From Pseudonocardia acidicola (GTDB taxonomy: Bacteria; Actinomycetota; Actinomycetes; Mycobacteriales; Pseudonocardiaceae): 64,000 nt of DNA. Where the stretch lies: the NCBI RefSeq assembly GCF_012911935.1, contig NZ_JAAXLA010000026.1, positions 17,994 through 81,993 on the forward strand. The letters are read 5' to 3'. The notes under the pieces are model-generated. The model made no database searches, had not been told where the DNA came from, and saw only the letters and a list, made by a program, of their open reading frames with translations. The stretch's first letter is position 1; every line of letters begins with the position of its first letter. The position numbers and the translations under genes were made by a program. Shown here piece by piece: positions 17,270 through 26,182 of this stretch.

Positions 17270-17373
17270 CAGGTCTCCTGAGGCTGGAATCGGTCGGCGG
17301 AGAAGTCGGGCGCCCGGTGCTCGACGAAGGCGGCCACGCCCTCCGCGCCGGTCCGGGCTCGCGCGGTGCTCAC
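17269..17373 (-). pseudogene. C-terminal stump of an enoyl-CoA hydratase
   Basis: The frame [20 protein letters not shown] is the standard C-terminal helix of crotonase-family enzymes (xEGxxAFxEKRxPxF). Only about 35 codons remain, starting at a chance GTG directly after the CoA-synthetase stop. The rest has been deleted, leaving the TGATG coupling to maoC intact. It indicates a former echA-type gene in this operon. Confidence 0.6.
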
Positions 17374-17384
17374 ATTCGGGCCTC

Positions 17385-19355
17385 TCACTTCTGGACCGCG
17401 GCCGCGACGACGTCCAGGGCGGTCGCGTCCTCCATCGCGCTGGTGTCGCCGGTGGGCTCGCCATGCTCGATGAGGTCACGCAGCAGCCGGCGCATGATCT
17501 TGCCGGTGCGGGTCTTCGGCATCGCCGCGGTGACGTAGACGCGGTCGAGCTGGGCGTAACCACCGAGCTCGGCGACGACACGGCGCTTGATGTCGGCCAG
17601 CACGTCGTCGGCCTGCGCGTCGTCGGCCAGGGCGTCATGGGCCAGGGTCACGAACGCGATCGGCACGGTGCCCTTGGTGTCGTGCGGCACCCCGACGACT
17701 GCCGCCTCGACGACGGCCGAGTGGGCGGTGACGACGGCCTCGATCTCCATGGTGGAGATGCGGTGCGCGGCCACATTGATGACGTCGTCGGCGCGGCCGA
17801 GCACCCATAGGTGCCCGTCATGATCCAGGACAGCCTCGTCGTGGGTGGCGTAATGACCCGGGAAGCGCGAGAAGTAGGTGGTGACGTAGCGCTCGTGGTC
17901 GTTCCAGACGGTACGGGCCAGCGTCGGAAACGGCGTGGTGAGCACCAGGTTCCCCTTGACCCCCGGCGGGACCGGCTCGCCGTCGTCGTCGACGATCGCG
18001 TACTCGTGTCCCGGCACCGGGGTGCCGACCGAGCCCGCCTTCAGCGCCTCCGCCCCGTACACCGGGTAGGTCCAGGTGGAGCCGGTCTCGGTCTGGCCGT
18101 AGGCGTTGACCACCGGAGCATCGAAGGTGCTGGTGGTCCACTCGAAGGTGTCCGCGTCCAGCGGCTCGCCCTGCATGGTGATCAGCTTCAGGCCCAGCGG
18201 GTGCGCGGCGGCGAGATCGTCGCCGAACTTGCGCAACATCCGGGCGACGGTCGGTGCGGCGAGCACCTTGGTGACGCGGTGCCGCTCGCAGATCTCGTAG
18301 AACCGGGCGGTGGTCGGGGTGTCCAGCGCGCCCTCGAAGCAGGCGATCGTCATGCCGCAGGCCAGCCCGCCCACCACGGCCTGGATGGGGAAGGTCAGCC
18401 AGCCGACGTCGGCGGCCACCCAGTACACGTCGTCGTCCTCGTGGCCGACCTGCCAGTGGGCGTTGGCCCACGTGCCGAGCAGGAAGCCGCCGACGCTGTG
18501 CACCACGCCCTTCGGCGTGGACTCGGTGCCGCTGGTGAAGATCAGGAACGACGGCTCGTTGGGGTCGAGCGGGACCGCGGGCGTGCCGGCCGCGCCGGTC
18601 TCCAGCACCGCGGCGTAGGCGTGCTCACCCTCCTGCAGTGTGACGCCGTCGCCGGTCCGGTCGACGACCACGGTGGCCCGCACGGACGGGACCCGGTCAC
18701 GGGCGGCCCGCAGCGTCTCCAACAATGGGATCCGCTTGCCGCGCCGGTAGCTGGAGTCGGCCACGACCACCGCGGCCGCTCCCGAGGCCTGCAGCCGCGA
18801 CGCCACCGCCTCCTCGCCGAACCCGGAGAACAACACGGTGTAGATCGCGCCGATCCGGTTGCAGGCGTGGATGGTCGTGAACGCCTCGACGAGATTGGGC
18901 ATGTAGACGCCGACGACGTCGCCCTTGCGCACCCCGAGCTCGAGCAGGCCCGCGGCGAGCCGGGAGACCTGGTCGGCGAGTTCGGCGTAGGTGAGCGTCC
19001 GGACCTCACCGGGCTCGCCCTCCCAGATCACCGCCCGGCGGTCAGCGGTGACCGGGTCCTCGGCCCAGCGGTCGACGCAGTTGTCCGCGACGTTGATCCG
19101 TCCGCCCTCGAAGTACCGGAAGTCGGAGATACCTCCGGAGCGGACGGTGTGCCAGGGCTGCATCCAGCGCTGCTGGTTCGCGACCCATTCCCAGTACTCG
19201 TCGGCACCGGACAGGGAGCGGACGTGCTCCAGCTCGGCCACCCGGCCGGGCCTGGTCCAGTGGGGCGGCAGGGGTCGTAAGGGGTTGGCGATGAGCTGGG
19301 CGAGAGGATCGTTCGTGTCCGCGTCGGGCGTGCTCTGCGACGTACTCGAAGACAT
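17385..19355 (-). CDS. Acetyl/acyl-CoA synthetase (AMP-forming)
   Basis: ATP-dependent ligase of 656 residues in the ACS subgroup. It starts with an acetyl-CoA-synthetase-type N-terminal domain ([17 protein letters not shown]) and has the P-loop [28 protein letters not shown], the hinge [19 protein letters not shown] and the acyl-lysine region [16 protein letters not shown]. The ATG at 19355 follows AAGGA; longer in-frame translation runs into the carboxyltransferase gene and is not real. It occupies the position of fadD35 in the mycobacterial locus and probably activates a short branched or keto acid. The exact substrate is not readable. Confidence 0.88.
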   Translation of the reverse strand: MSSSTSQSTPDADTNDPLAQLIANPLRPLPPHWTRPGRVAELEHVRSLSGADEYWEWVANQQRWMQPWHTVRSGGISDFRYFEGGRINVADNCVDRWAEDPVTADRRAVIWEGEPGEVRTLTYAELADQVSRLAAGLLELGVRKGDVVGVYMPNLVEAFTTIHACNRIGAIYTVLFSGFGEEAVASRLQASGAAAVVVADSSYRRGKRIPLLETLRAARDRVPSVRATVVVDRTGDGVTLQEGEHAYAAVLETGAAGTPAVPLDPNEPSFLIFTSGTESTPKGVVHSVGGFLLGTWANAHWQVGHEDDDVYWVAADVGWLTFPIQAVVGGLACGMTIACFEGALDTPTTARFYEICERHRVTKVLAAPTVARMLRKFGDDLAAAHPLGLKLITMQGEPLDADTFEWTTSTFDAPVVNAYGQTETGSTWTYPVYGAEALKAGSVGTPVPGHEYAIVDDDGEPVPPGVKGNLVLTTPFPTLARTVWNDHERYVTTYFSRFPGHYATHDEAVLDHDGHLWVLGRADDVINVAAHRISTMEIEAVVTAHSAVVEAAVVGVPHDTKGTVPIAFVTLAHDALADDAQADDVLADIKRRVVAELGGYAQLDRVYVTAAMPKTRTGKIMRRLLRDLIEHGEPTGDTSAMEDATALDVVAAAVQK

Positions 19356-19381
19356 CGTCGTCCTTCCAGGTGTCAGGTCGG

Positions 19382-20947
19382 CTACACGGGGCTGATGAGG
19401 TGGTGTCGCCGACCCGTCGAGCGGGTCCAGCGGTCGGCGTCGACCATCCGGGCGATCAGCTCCGCGCGCAGGGCGGCCGGCTCGACGACGGTGTCGACGA
19501 CCAGGTCGCTGCCCATCCGGAGCAGGTTGATGTCGGCGCGTTGCTCGGCCGTGCGCTCCTCGACGTAGGCGGCGCGCTCGTCCTCGTCGGCGATAGCGGC
19601 GATCTTGTTGGCGTAGACGGCGTTCACCGAGGCCTCGGCGGACATCGGGCCGATGGTCGCCGTGGGCAGCGCGATGGTTGCGCGCGGCTCGAAGCCGGGT
19701 GCGCACATCGCGTAGTAGCCGGCCGCGTAGGCCTTGCGCAGCACCACGGTGTACTTCGGCACGTCCGCCGAGGACATCGCCGCGATCAGTTTGGCGCCAT
19801 GCCGGATGATGCCCTGCCGCTCGACATCCACGCCGACCATGAAGCCGGGGACGTCCTGCAGGAACACCATCGGAATGCTGAACGCGTCGCACAGCGAGAT
19901 GAAGCGGGCCGCCTTGTCCGCGGAGTCCACGAAGATCGCCCCGCTGCGCACGCTCGGCTGGTTGGCGATGAGGCCGACCACCTGGCCGTCGAGGCGGGCC
20001 AATCCGACAACGATCTCCTGGGCCCACCGGGCCTTGATCTCGAAGAACGACCCCGCGTCGACGACACCCTCGATCACGTCGCGCACGTCGTAGGCGGAGT
20101 TGGGGTCGAGGGGGACCACGTCGCCGAGGACGCGCTCCGGCTCGGCGGGCTCGGAGCGTGCGGGCGCCGAGCGGAAGTCGTCGGGCAGGTAGGACAGCAG
20201 GAGCCGAGCGGCGGCGATGGCCTCCCAGTCGGTGTCGAAGACCTCGTCGCCGCAGCCGGAGACGGTGGCGTGCATCATCGCCCCGCCCATCTCCTCCAGG
20301 GTGGTGCGCTCGCCGGTGACCTTCTCCGCCACCCGCGGGCTGGCGAGGTACATCGAGGCGTTGCCGGCGACCATGCCCACCCAGTCGCAGAAGGCCGGCA
20401 TGTAGGCCCCGCCCGCGGCCGAGGGCCCGTGCAGGCAGCAGATCTGCGGCACCCGGCCGGACAGCCGCACCTGCAGGTGGAAGATGGCTGATGCGCCACG
20501 GCGGCCGGGGAAGAAGCCCATCTGGTCGGTGAGCCGCCCGCCCGCGGAGTCCACGAGGTAGACCACCGGCAGCAGATCGCGGTCGGCCCGCTCCAGGATC
20601 CGGATCTGCTTCTCGCAGGTCAGCTCCCCCCAGGACCCGGCCTTCACGGTGAAGTCGTGCGCGATCACCGCGACGGGTCGGCCCTCGACGCGGCCAACGC
20701 CGGTGATGACGCCGTCCGCGGGTAGCGCGTCGTCGGCCGCCGAGGCCAGGACACCGTCCTCGACGAAGGTGCCCGGGTCGAACAGCACGGCCAGCCGCTC
20801 CCGAACGGGCAGCTTGTTGGGCCAACGCGTCGGGTCGCCGCCACGCAGGGCACGGTCGCGAGCAGCCGCGACGTCCGCGACGGTCGGCGCTCCCGTCAGG
20901 CCCGCGGTCGAGGCGGCGAGGCGGGCGGTGTCGGTGGCGGCCGTCAC
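19382..20947 (-). CDS. accD1: Acyl-CoA carboxylase beta subunit (carboxyltransferase)
   Basis: Transfers carboxyl from biotin to acyl-CoA. The 521 residues show the two crotonase-like halves with oxyanion-hole glycines: DSAGGRLTDQMGFFPGRRG, CLHGPSAAGGAYMPAFCD, then GLIANQPSVRSGAIFVDSADKAARFI, FLQDVPGFMVG and RKAYAAGYYAMCAPGFEP. The sequence is closer to methylcrotonyl-CoA carboxylase beta chains (PGRxxASAIFHxQ) than to propionyl-CoA ones. The GTG at 20947 overlaps the acyl-CoA dehydrogenase stop by four bases. It pairs with the alpha subunit at the end of the operon. Confidence 0.91.
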   Translation of the reverse strand: MTAATDTARLAASTAGLTGAPTVADVAAARDRALRGGDPTRWPNKLPVRERLAVLFDPGTFVEDGVLASAADDALPADGVITGVGRVEGRPVAVIAHDFTVKAGSWGELTCEKQIRILERADRDLLPVVYLVDSAGGRLTDQMGFFPGRRGASAIFHLQVRLSGRVPQICCLHGPSAAGGAYMPAFCDWVGMVAGNASMYLASPRVAEKVTGERTTLEEMGGAMMHATVSGCGDEVFDTDWEAIAAARLLLSYLPDDFRSAPARSEPAEPERVLGDVVPLDPNSAYDVRDVIEGVVDAGSFFEIKARWAQEIVVGLARLDGQVVGLIANQPSVRSGAIFVDSADKAARFISLCDAFSIPMVFLQDVPGFMVGVDVERQGIIRHGAKLIAAMSSADVPKYTVVLRKAYAAGYYAMCAPGFEPRATIALPTATIGPMSAEASVNAVYANKIAAIADEDERAAYVEERTAEQRADINLLRMGSDLVVDTVVEPAALRAELIARMVDADRWTRSTGRRHHLISPV

Positions 20948-22104
20948 GAGGCCCTGCCCGGCGTCGTGCTCGCAGTCATGCCCTTGGAGAGGATCTCCAG
21001 CTGGACCTCGTCCGTGCCGCCACCGATCCGCAGGATCCGGGCGTCACGGTAGTGCCGGGCGACCGGCGTCTCCTCCACGAACCCGGCCCCGCCGAAGAGC
21101 TGCACCGCGTCGTCGACGACCCGGTTCGCCGCCACCGCGGCCAGGTACTTCGCACGGGCCACCGACACAGCCGCCTCGGGATGCCCGGCGTCCATCCGCG
21201 CAGCAGCCTGGTACGTGACCAGCCGGGCCGCGTCCAACTCGATCTCCATCACCGCGATCCGGTGCCGGATCGACTGCAGGTGCGCCAACGGCGCGCCGAA
21301 CGCCTCCCGCTCGCGCACGTACGCCCGGACCAGGTCCAGGCACTCGGCGGCGTGACCGAGCCCCATCCCCGCCAGCGCGATCCGCTCGAGCTGGAAGCCC
21401 TCCATGATCTGGTAGAAGCCGCGGTTCTCGGTCCCGACGACGGCCGACCGGGGGACGACGACGCCGTCGAGGACCACCTCGCGGGTGTCCGAGGAGTGCC
21501 AGCCCATCTTGCGCAGCGGCCGCCCGAACGACAACCCGGGCGTGTCACGCTCGACGGCGAAAAGGGTGATCCCCGAATGGCGGGGGCCGCCGGAGCGGGC
21601 GGCCACCACCAGGACGTCGGCCACGCCCGCGTTGGTGATGAACATCTTCCGGCCGTCGAGCACCCAGCCCTCGTCCGTTCGCCGGGCCCGGGTGGCGATG
21701 GCCGCGACGTCCGAGCCGGCCGCCGGCTCGGTGACCGCGATGGCGGCCACGGCCTCCCCCGCTGCGAGCGGGCCCAGCCACCGCTCCCGCTGCTCCTCGG
21801 AGCCGTGCCGGACGAGGTGCGGGCCGGCCATGTAGGCGCTGACCAGGGCAGTTACGGCGATGCCGCCGCTGGCGCGGGTGAGTTCCTCGGCCATGATCGC
21901 GACGGCCAGGGCGCTGCCCTCCGATCCGCCGTACGACTCCGGGGTGACCAGGCCCAGCAGACCGGCGGACCCCAGCGGCTTCCACAGCTCCGCCGGGAAC
22001 GCTCCTGCGGCCTCGGCGGCGTCCACCAGCGGGCGGACCTCGCGGTCGGTGAAGTCCCGGCACATCTCCCGGAACGCCGCGTGATCGTCATCGATCTCCC
22101 ACAT
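20944..22104 (-). CDS. Acyl-CoA dehydrogenase (isovaleryl/short-branched type)
   Basis: FAD flavoprotein of 386 residues that makes the 2,3-double bond in acyl-CoA. Blocks: GLVTPESYGGSEGSALAVAIMAEELTR, VTEPAAGSDVAAIATRA, DGRKMFITNAGVADVLVV, GTENRGFYQIMEGFQLERI, LFGGAGFVEETPVARHYRDARILRIGGGTDEVQ. The ATG at 22104 follows GAGG; upstream in-frame codons would cover the operator. As first gene of the operon with carboxylase genes behind it, it is the probable isovaleryl-CoA dehydrogenase (FadE19-like). Confidence 0.91.
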   Translation of the reverse strand: MWEIDDDHAAFREMCRDFTDREVRPLVDAAEAAGAFPAELWKPLGSAGLLGLVTPESYGGSEGSALAVAIMAEELTRASGGIAVTALVSAYMAGPHLVRHGSEEQRERWLGPLAAGEAVAAIAVTEPAAGSDVAAIATRARRTDEGWVLDGRKMFITNAGVADVLVVAARSGGPRHSGITLFAVERDTPGLSFGRPLRKMGWHSSDTREVVLDGVVVPRSAVVGTENRGFYQIMEGFQLERIALAGMGLGHAAECLDLVRAYVREREAFGAPLAHLQSIRHRIAVMEIELDAARLVTYQAAARMDAGHPEAAVSVARAKYLAAVAANRVVDDAVQLFGGAGFVEETPVARHYRDARILRIGGGTDEVQLEILSKGMTASTTPGRAS

Positions 22105-22124
22105 GCTGTGTACCGCCTCACAAA

Positions 22125-22146
22125 CTCGACCGACCGGGCGGTCGAG
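22125..22146. promoter_or_regulatory. Palindromic TetR-type operator
   Basis: CTCGACCG and CGGTCGAG form a perfect 8-base inverted repeat around ACCGGG, with an inner ACCG/CGGT match. It sits between the divergent acyl-CoA dehydrogenase start (22104) and the TetR start (22230), where it could control both. In mycobacteria the equivalent TetR protein (BkaR) represses the same set of genes. Confidence 0.7.
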
Positions 22147-22229
22147 ATCTTCGGCAGAATAGCCTTCCGATGTCAACCCCCCGGGCCCGGCTACCGTGGG
22201 GAGAGCGGGACCGGCGGACGGGAGAGCAC

Positions 22230-22865
22230 ATGACGCAGACCGCGCCGAGACGGGCGATGCTCACCAAGGCGGACGCTCAACGGCAGCGCGTGGTCTCCGA
22301 GTCGGTGGAGATCTTCAGCAGGCGAGGCTTCCGAGCCACGTCGATGAACGAGATCGCTGCGGCCGTGGGCTTGTCGAAACCGACGCTCTACCACTACTTC
22401 CGCAGCAAGGAGGAGCTGCTCGTCCGGATCTATTCGGACGTGCTCGACGAGAGTCTGGAGATGGGCCGCGAGACCGTGGCAGCGGCAGCCTCCCCGCTGG
22501 ACGCCATCCGCGACCTCATCTCCTCGCGTGTGGCCTACACCTGCCACAACCAAGCCCTGCTCAAGGTGTGCTTCGAAGAGGAGCACGAACTGCCGGCAGA
22601 GCTGTCGGCCGAGGTCCTGTCGCGACGGCGCGCCTTCGAGAACCTCTTCCTCACCGCGGTGCAGGAGCACCTTGAGCAACACCCGGGCCTGAACCTCGGG
22701 ATGACACCGTCGATCTATGCCAACATGTGCCTCGGTGCGGTCAACTGGTCCTACAAGTGGTTCCGACCCGCTGGGCCCTCCACCCCAGAAGAACTCGGCC
22801 GTCAGATGGCTCGCTCGCTCACGGCCTCGATCGACCCCGCTTTCGTGCGCGACAAGGCGCACTGA
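22230..22865 (+). CDS. TetR-family regulator of the acyl-CoA operon (BkaR-like)
   Basis: Repressor of 211 residues. N-terminal HTH: VVSESVEIFSRRGFRATSMNEIAAAVGLSKPTLYHYFRSKEELLV. The C-terminal ligand domain includes the TetR_C SRRRAFENLF region and MCLGAVNWSYKWFRP, typical of mycobacterial branched-chain and fatty-acid regulators. The ATG at 22230 is chosen because GGGAGAG precedes it; an in-frame ATG at 22170 would add 20 residues without a site. Divergent placement and the shared operator indicate autoregulation and control of the leucine-type operon, with an acyl-CoA as likely inducer. Confidence 0.88.
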   Translation: MTQTAPRRAMLTKADAQRQRVVSESVEIFSRRGFRATSMNEIAAAVGLSKPTLYHYFRSKEELLVRIYSDVLDESLEMGRETVAAAASPLDAIRDLISSRVAYTCHNQALLKVCFEEEHELPAELSAEVLSRRRAFENLFLTAVQEHLEQHPGLNLGMTPSIYANMCLGAVNWSYKWFRPAGPSTPEELGRQMARSLTASIDPAFVRDKAH

Positions 22866-22912
22866 ACTGCCCCGGCGTGTCCGGAGACTCGATCCTCTGA
22901 GGAGATGGAGTC

Positions 22913-23128
22913 ATGACACGTCGTCCCCAGCCGCCGTATCCGCCGGAGTTGCATGAGCGGGCGGTGCGGATGGTCGCTGAGATCCGAGACGACTACGACT
23001 CGCTGTGGGCGGCGATGAACGCCGTCGCCGAGAAGCTGGGAGTCGGCACCGGGGAGACGGTGCGCAAGTGGGGCCGTCAAGCCGAGCCAGACGCCGGCCA
23101 GGGTCCCCGATACAACCGACACAATTGA
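22913..23128 (+). mobile_element. Truncated IS3-family transposase OrfA
   Basis: A 71-codon frame with YPPELHERAVRMVAEIRDDYDSLWAAMNAVAEKLGVGTGETVRKWGRQAE, the HTH half of IS3-family OrfA. The usual end of OrfA and the whole DDE orfB are missing: similarity stops at about 23100 just after DAGQG. No terminal repeat was found. It is a relic between the TetR gene and the nicotinamide cluster and may mark where that cluster was inserted. Confidence 0.75.
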
Positions 23129-23426
23129 TACGATCGAAACAGTGTGAAGAGTGTCGCTCGTCCTTGCGGTTTCGAGGTTCGGCGGATGTTGTTGTCGTCC
23201 CTGATCTCACCCGGCAAGTGGCGCCCAGTGTCGTCGGCCTCGTCCTGAGAGGCTTCTTCGGGTAGCACCCGTCGCCTCCCGGTTACCCTGCCGCCGCTTT
23301 TCCGGCTGCGCGCTTGACCGTGATTTCCGTGGCCGCGTCCAGGTCATTTCCGGTCCACGCGATATCAACTCTCGAACAATTCCTGTTCGGCTGCCCTGCT
23401 GTTCCGATGAACCGAAAGGCTCTCCC

Positions 23427-24895
23427 ATGGTCAGCAAGTTCTCCGATTCGGAAACATCATCCTCAACACCGACAGCTACAAGCATTCGCACCACGTGCTG
23501 TATCCGCCGGGCACCGAGTACGTGTCGAGCTACATCGAGTCCCGCGGTGGCCCCTATCCCGCTCACCTGTTCGTCGGGTTGCAGGCCTTCATCAAGGAGT
23601 ACCTGCTCAAGCCGATCACGCTGGAGGACATCGACGAGGCCGAGGTCGTCACCCGGCAGCACCGGCTCCCGTTCAACCGGGACGGCTGGCTGGGCGTCCT
23701 GAACGACTACGACGGGTATCTGCCGCTGGAGATCGAGGCGGTGCCCGAGGGCACCGTGCTGCCGATCCGCAACGCGCTCGTGCAGATCATCAACACCGAC
23801 CCGAAGTACTTCTGGCTCACCAGCTTCGTCGAGACCCCGCTGCTGCGGTCGGTGTGGTACCCGACGTCGGTCGGCACGCTGAGCTGGCTGTCGAAGCAGA
23901 TCATCAAGCAGGCCCTGGACAAGACCTCCGACCATCCCGAGATCATCCGCGACCTGCTGCACGACTACGGCGCCCGCGGGGTGAGCTCGCAGCAGTCGGC
24001 GGCGCTGGGTGGGCTCGCGCACCTGGTGAACTTCGAGCAGACCGACACGATCTCCGGTTCGCTCGCCGCGCAGCGCTACTACAACGCGGTCGCGCCCGGC
24101 GCGTCCGGGCCGAACTCCGAGCACTCGACGATGACGGCGTGGGGTCGGGAGAACGAGGCCCAGGCCTACGCGAACGCGATCCACAAGTACCGCGGCTGGC
24201 CGGCCATCGTCATTGTGGCCGACTCCTACGACCTCGACAACGCGGTGCACAACATCTTCGGCCGAGAGCTCAAGGACCTGGTCGACAACCAGACCGGGAC
24301 GGTGTTCGTGCGGCCTGACTCCGGGGAGCCGGTGACGGTCGTCGCGGACACCATCGAGGGGCTGATCGAGCATTACGGCTACGTCGAGAACAGCAAGGGC
24401 TACAAGGTGCTGCCCGACCGGATCCGGGTCTGCCAGGGCGACGGCATCACCCTCGACAGCCTGCGCGCGATCTACGAGGAGCTCGATCGCCGCAAGCTTG
24501 CCGCCGACAACGTCTACTTCGGCATGGGTGGCGGCCTGCTGCAGCACATCAACCGGGACTCGCTGCATTTCGCACAGAAGGCCAACGCCGTGCAGATCAG
24601 CGGTGAGTGGGTCGACATCTGGAAGAGCCCGAACGGGGTCGACCTCAAGGCGTCCAAGCGCGGCCGGCTCGCGGTCCGGCAGGTCGACGGCCGCTACGAG
24701 ACGGTGTCGAAGGACTCGGTCCCGGCCGAGGAGAACCTGCTCCAGCCGGTCTACCGCAACGGGAAGCTGCTCAGGCGCTGGGACTTCCTCGAGCTCGTCG
24801 AGCGCAGCGAGCGGACGGTCCCTGAGGAGTACTACGCGTCCGTCATCGCCCCGCGCCCTCAGTCCGCCGCATCGCTGCCGATCGCGGGGGCATAG
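23427..24895 (+). CDS. nadV: Nicotinamide phosphoribosyltransferase, frameshifted near the start
   Basis: Converts nicotinamide and PRPP to NMN. The family is clear from YPPGTEYVSSYIESRGG, EHSTMTAWGRENEAQAYANAIH, VRPDSGEPVTVV and FGMGGGLLQHINRDS. The natural start is the ATG at 23427 (GAAAGG upstream), reading MVSKFSDS, but the next conserved piece NIILNTDSYKHSHH lies in another frame from 23453. Two extra bases or one missing base at about 23450 break the gene. The best in-frame start is then GTG at 23495, which would lose the conserved TDSYK substrate-binding segment. It is followed by genes for NMN deamidation and PRPP supply. Either a real lesion or a sequencing error. Confidence 0.88.
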
Positions 24896-24923
24896 CCGAT
24901 CGCACCGGGACAGGAATCCACAC

Positions 24924-25649
24924 ATGACATCAGAACCGACCCATGGGGTCATCCCCGCCCTCGACGTCCCTCACCTCGACGACGTGCTGCGCCTGGTCGA
25001 GGCGACCACCGGCATCGACGGCGTCGTCGGCTACAAGGTCAGCCAAGCCACGGTGCTGGAGATCGGGCTGGTCGCCGCGGTGAAGGCGCTGCGCACGGTC
25101 ACCGCGCACCCGTTGTACTACGACCACCAGAAGGCCGGGCTCGACGTCCCGTCGAACGGGCCCGCGTTCGCAGCCGCCGTCGCGGCGGCCGGCGTCGACG
25201 GGGTGATCGTCTTTCCGATCGCCGGGCCGACCGCGGTGCGCCGGTTCGTGGGCGGGGCGCTGAACCACGGCGTGCGGCCGATCGTCGGCGCTTCGTTACC
25301 GCTGCCCGACTTCGCGATCTCCGGTGGTGGCTGGGTCGCTGACGATGTGCTGCCGCGCGTCGCGGAACTGGCGCTTGCCGAGGGCGCTCGCGACGTCATC
25401 GTTCCCGCCCACGACCCGGAGCAGGTCGCCGCAGTGACCGCCGCCCTCACCGACCGCGAGCCCGACCTGACGTTCTTCCTGCCCGGGATCGGTGCACTGG
25501 GCGGCGCCATTCCGGAGGCCTTCCGAGCGGTGCGCGGCCCGCGGGCGCACGCGATCGTCGGGCGCGCGATCTACGCCGATCCCGATCCCGCCGAGGCCAC
25601 CCGCCGGCTGGCCGGCGAAGCGCTCGCGTTCAGCGCCGCCACCCCTTGA
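24924..25649 (+). CDS. Orotidine-phosphate decarboxylase/HUMPS-fold protein
   Basis: A (beta/alpha)8 protein of 241 residues. Blocks resembling the OMPDC superfamily: IPALDVPHLDDVLRLVE, GVVGYKVSQATVLEIG, TAHPLYYDHQKAGLDVPSNGPAFA (the K-x-D-H-type catalytic strand modified to YDHQKAG-D), and FFLPGIGALGG followed by VGRAIYADPDP (phosphate-binding end). It differs from canonical PyrF, and it lies 28 bases after nadV, so it may act on another phosphoribosyl compound of the nicotinamide route rather than on OMP. I cannot name the substrate. Confidence 0.75.
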   Translation: MTSEPTHGVIPALDVPHLDDVLRLVEATTGIDGVVGYKVSQATVLEIGLVAAVKALRTVTAHPLYYDHQKAGLDVPSNGPAFAAAVAAAGVDGVIVFPIAGPTAVRRFVGGALNHGVRPIVGASLPLPDFAISGGGWVADDVLPRVAELALAEGARDVIVPAHDPEQVAAVTAALTDREPDLTFFLPGIGALGGAIPEAFRAVRGPRAHAIVGRAIYADPDPAEATRRLAGEALAFSAATP

Positions 25650-25672
25650 GCCACCGACCCGAGGAGCAGACC

Positions 25673-26176
25673 ATGTCCGAACTGTTCGACCGAGAGTTGC
25701 TGGAGCATGCCGCGGAGGTGCTGCGCCGGGCCGCGCAACTCGGAGTACGCGTCGCCACCGCCGAGACGGTGACCGGCGGGCTCGTCGCGGCCGCGCTGAC
25801 CTCTGTGTCCGGGGCGTCCGCGGTGTTCGAGCGCGGCTTCGTCCTCTACCACAGCTCCGCCAAGGCCGTCGGGCTCGGCGTCGATCCGGAGGTCTCCGCC
25901 GAGCACGGCGCCGTCAGCGCCGCGGTGACCGAGGGCCTGGCCACCGGGATCATCGACAATTCCACCGCCGACGCCGGAGTGGCACTCACCGGGTACGCCG
26001 GGCCCACCGGCGGCAACGAGCGTGACCCGGTCGGTACCGTCTACACCTCCGCGCTGCGCCGCGGCGGCAAGGTCGTCACCGAACGCCACGTCTTCGACGG
26101 CGACCGCGCCGAGGTGAAGCTGCAGGCCGTCGAGGTGGCCCTGCGCCTGCTGGGTGACCAGCTCCGGGAGCCGTGA
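25673..26176 (+). CDS. CinA-family NMN amidohydrolase (PncC-like), atypical active site
   Basis: A stand-alone CinA C-terminal domain (167 residues), the family that deamidates NMN to nicotinate mononucleotide. GFVLYHSSAKAVGLGVDPEV and ALTGYAGPTGG match the family. The usual AESCTGG motif, which carries the important serine, reads AETVTGG here, so the enzyme may be inactive or altered. The ATG at 25673 has GAGGAG upstream. It follows the HUMPS-like gene by 23 bases and fits the nadV pathway. Confidence 0.82.
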   Translation: MSELFDRELLEHAAEVLRRAAQLGVRVATAETVTGGLVAAALTSVSGASAVFERGFVLYHSSAKAVGLGVDPEVSAEHGAVSAAVTEGLATGIIDNSTADAGVALTGYAGPTGGNERDPVGTVYTSALRRGGKVVTERHVFDGDRAEVKLQAVEVALRLLGDQLREP

Positions 26177-26182
26177 CCCGGC

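Noticed and set aside
19356..20825. N-terminal extension of the acyl-CoA synthetase frame
   Set aside because: The extra 490 residues overlap the carboxyltransferase gene in another frame and are not protein-like; ATG 19355 has a good ribosome site.
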